6,086 bases of DNA from Legionella genomosp. 1 (GTDB lineage Bacteria > Pseudomonadota > Gammaproteobacteria > Legionellales > Legionellaceae), in the NCBI GenBank assembly GCA_945901145.1, contig CAMDJY010000106.1, positions 1-6,086 of the forward strand. Direction: 5' to 3'. The notes under the pieces are model-generated. The model made no database searches and was not told the origin of the DNA. It saw only the letters and a list, made by a program, of their open reading frames with translations. The position numbers were made by a program, and so were the translations under genes. Numbering within the stretch: the stretch's first letter is position 1; each line of letters starts with the position of its first letter. This document shows positions 5,550 to 6,086 of this stretch, in pieces.

Positions 5550-6086
5550 GAGTATTTAAATTGATGCTGTTGTTAATGACAACACGGGTCCCATTTTGTA
5601 ATTTGAGCTCGCCGGTATTCACAATTTTTTGACCTGGTAGAATGCCTTTTAGAATAATGGTTTCATTACCTTGTTGTTCTCCGGTGACGACAAAGACGCG
5701 TTCGACGGTGGAGATGTCTTTGTCTTTTTTAATGATAAATACTGAATTTCCATAGAGGCTATATGAAATTGCAGTTGAGGGAACCACGATAACATGAGGG
5801 ATGACGGGTTGTTCAATATCAATCGAAACAAACATACCGGGGATGAATGCATAGCGACTAATATGATGTTTTGCGTTTTGTTCACTGTCGCAATAGACCA
5901 TCACGTCGTTATTTTGATGATTTTTTTTCGTGGTGACGTGTGGGGAGTGTTCAGGATCCTTGAGTGCGTCCATGGGGCAATTCGCAAACGTGGCTTGAAC
6001 TTTGATATTATGGGTTTGTAAGTCTATTTTGGAATTAAGTGCTGTAATTTTTCCCATGAATAATAGATGCGGTTCATGGGGGCGCG
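5536..6086 (-). CDS. RND periplasmic adaptor (HlyD/MFP), C-terminal part
   Basis: This is the C-terminal ~182 residues of a membrane-fusion (periplasmic adaptor) protein that links the RND pump to an outer-membrane channel. The frame stays open to the window edge (visible codons RPHEPHLLF before the first Met, at 6057), so that Met is internal and the signal peptide, hairpin and lipoyl parts lie outside. Counting from that Met, residues 1-26 (MGKITALNSKIDLQTHNIKV...) begin the beta-barrel domain. PGMF at 73-76 and the run to VIVVPSTAISYSLYGNSVFII end it, and the membrane-proximal domain follows (ILPGQKIVNTGELKLQNG). The YSLYGNSV signature resembles MexH-type adaptors and agrees with a MexI-like pump. 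Between ATFANCP and FIPGMF lie about 43 residues where most adaptors have only a short turn; this insert is hydrophilic and has Cys56, with Cys27 at its base. The gene ends 14 bases inside the RND gene, which it precedes in the same operon. Confidence 0.93.
   Translation of the reverse strand, partial: RPHEPHLLFMGKITALNSKIDLQTHNIKVQATFANCPMDALKDPEHSPHVTTKKNHQNNDVMVYCDSEQNAKHHISRYAFIPGMFVSIDIEQPVIPHVIVVPSTAISYSLYGNSVFIIKKDKDISTVERVFVVTGEQQGNETIILKGILPGQKIVNTGELKLQNGTRVVINNSINLNTHEIH

Noticed and set aside
5649..6021. Open frames overlapping the adaptor (minus 5649-5885 and plus 5794-6021)
   Set aside because: They are shadows of the adaptor reading frame, which shows clear family motifs across the same bases.

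Overview
The window is about 40% G+C by eye, densely coded, with Gram-negative content: an RND efflux permease, its periplasmic adaptor, and a TSUP-type permease. Together with the protein style this suggests an AT-rich gammaproteobacterium, possibly of the Legionella/Coxiella type. That placement is an inference from composition and family resemblance; no taxonomic marker gene is present.

Layout. The first 84 bases are the tail of an unrecognised plus-strand gene. An 86-base regulatory gap follows. It holds a good sigma70-like promoter bracketed by three copies of the 10-mer AAAATGGCGT, one inverted and two direct. This promoter drives a lone plus-strand gene (171-1340) for an AAA_14/DUF4143 ATPase with P-loop, winged-helix and PD-(D/E)XK-like parts. 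It converges, with only 34 bases between stops, on a minus-strand gene for a TauE/SafE (TSUP) permease (1375-2268), which has its own promoter and a strong ribosome binding site. The remaining coding sequence is also minus-strand. An operon whose 5' part lies beyond the right edge encodes a periplasmic adaptor (visible from 6086 down to 5536), then an RND inner-membrane permease (5549-2529); the two genes overlap by 14 bases. Between the permease and the TSUP gene lie about 260 bases with a possible 18-codon micro-gene that has its own promoter-like and SD-like sequences.

How the genes work together. Adaptor and permease form the inner-membrane and periplasmic parts of a tripartite drug/proton antiporter. 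No outer-membrane factor is visible, so a TolC-like partner must come from upstream of the window or elsewhere in the genome. The TSUP permease is probably independently transcribed. The ATPase is a typical accessory, likely mobile, gene with no obvious functional link to its neighbours.

Most worth a second look: the three-site repeat around the ATPase promoter; a roughly 40-residue, two-cysteine insertion in the adaptor beta-barrel domain; the micro-gene; and a codon-usage shift in the last ~75 codons of the RND gene. I see no CRISPR array, tRNA, rRNA, insertion sequence or convincing rho-independent terminator.
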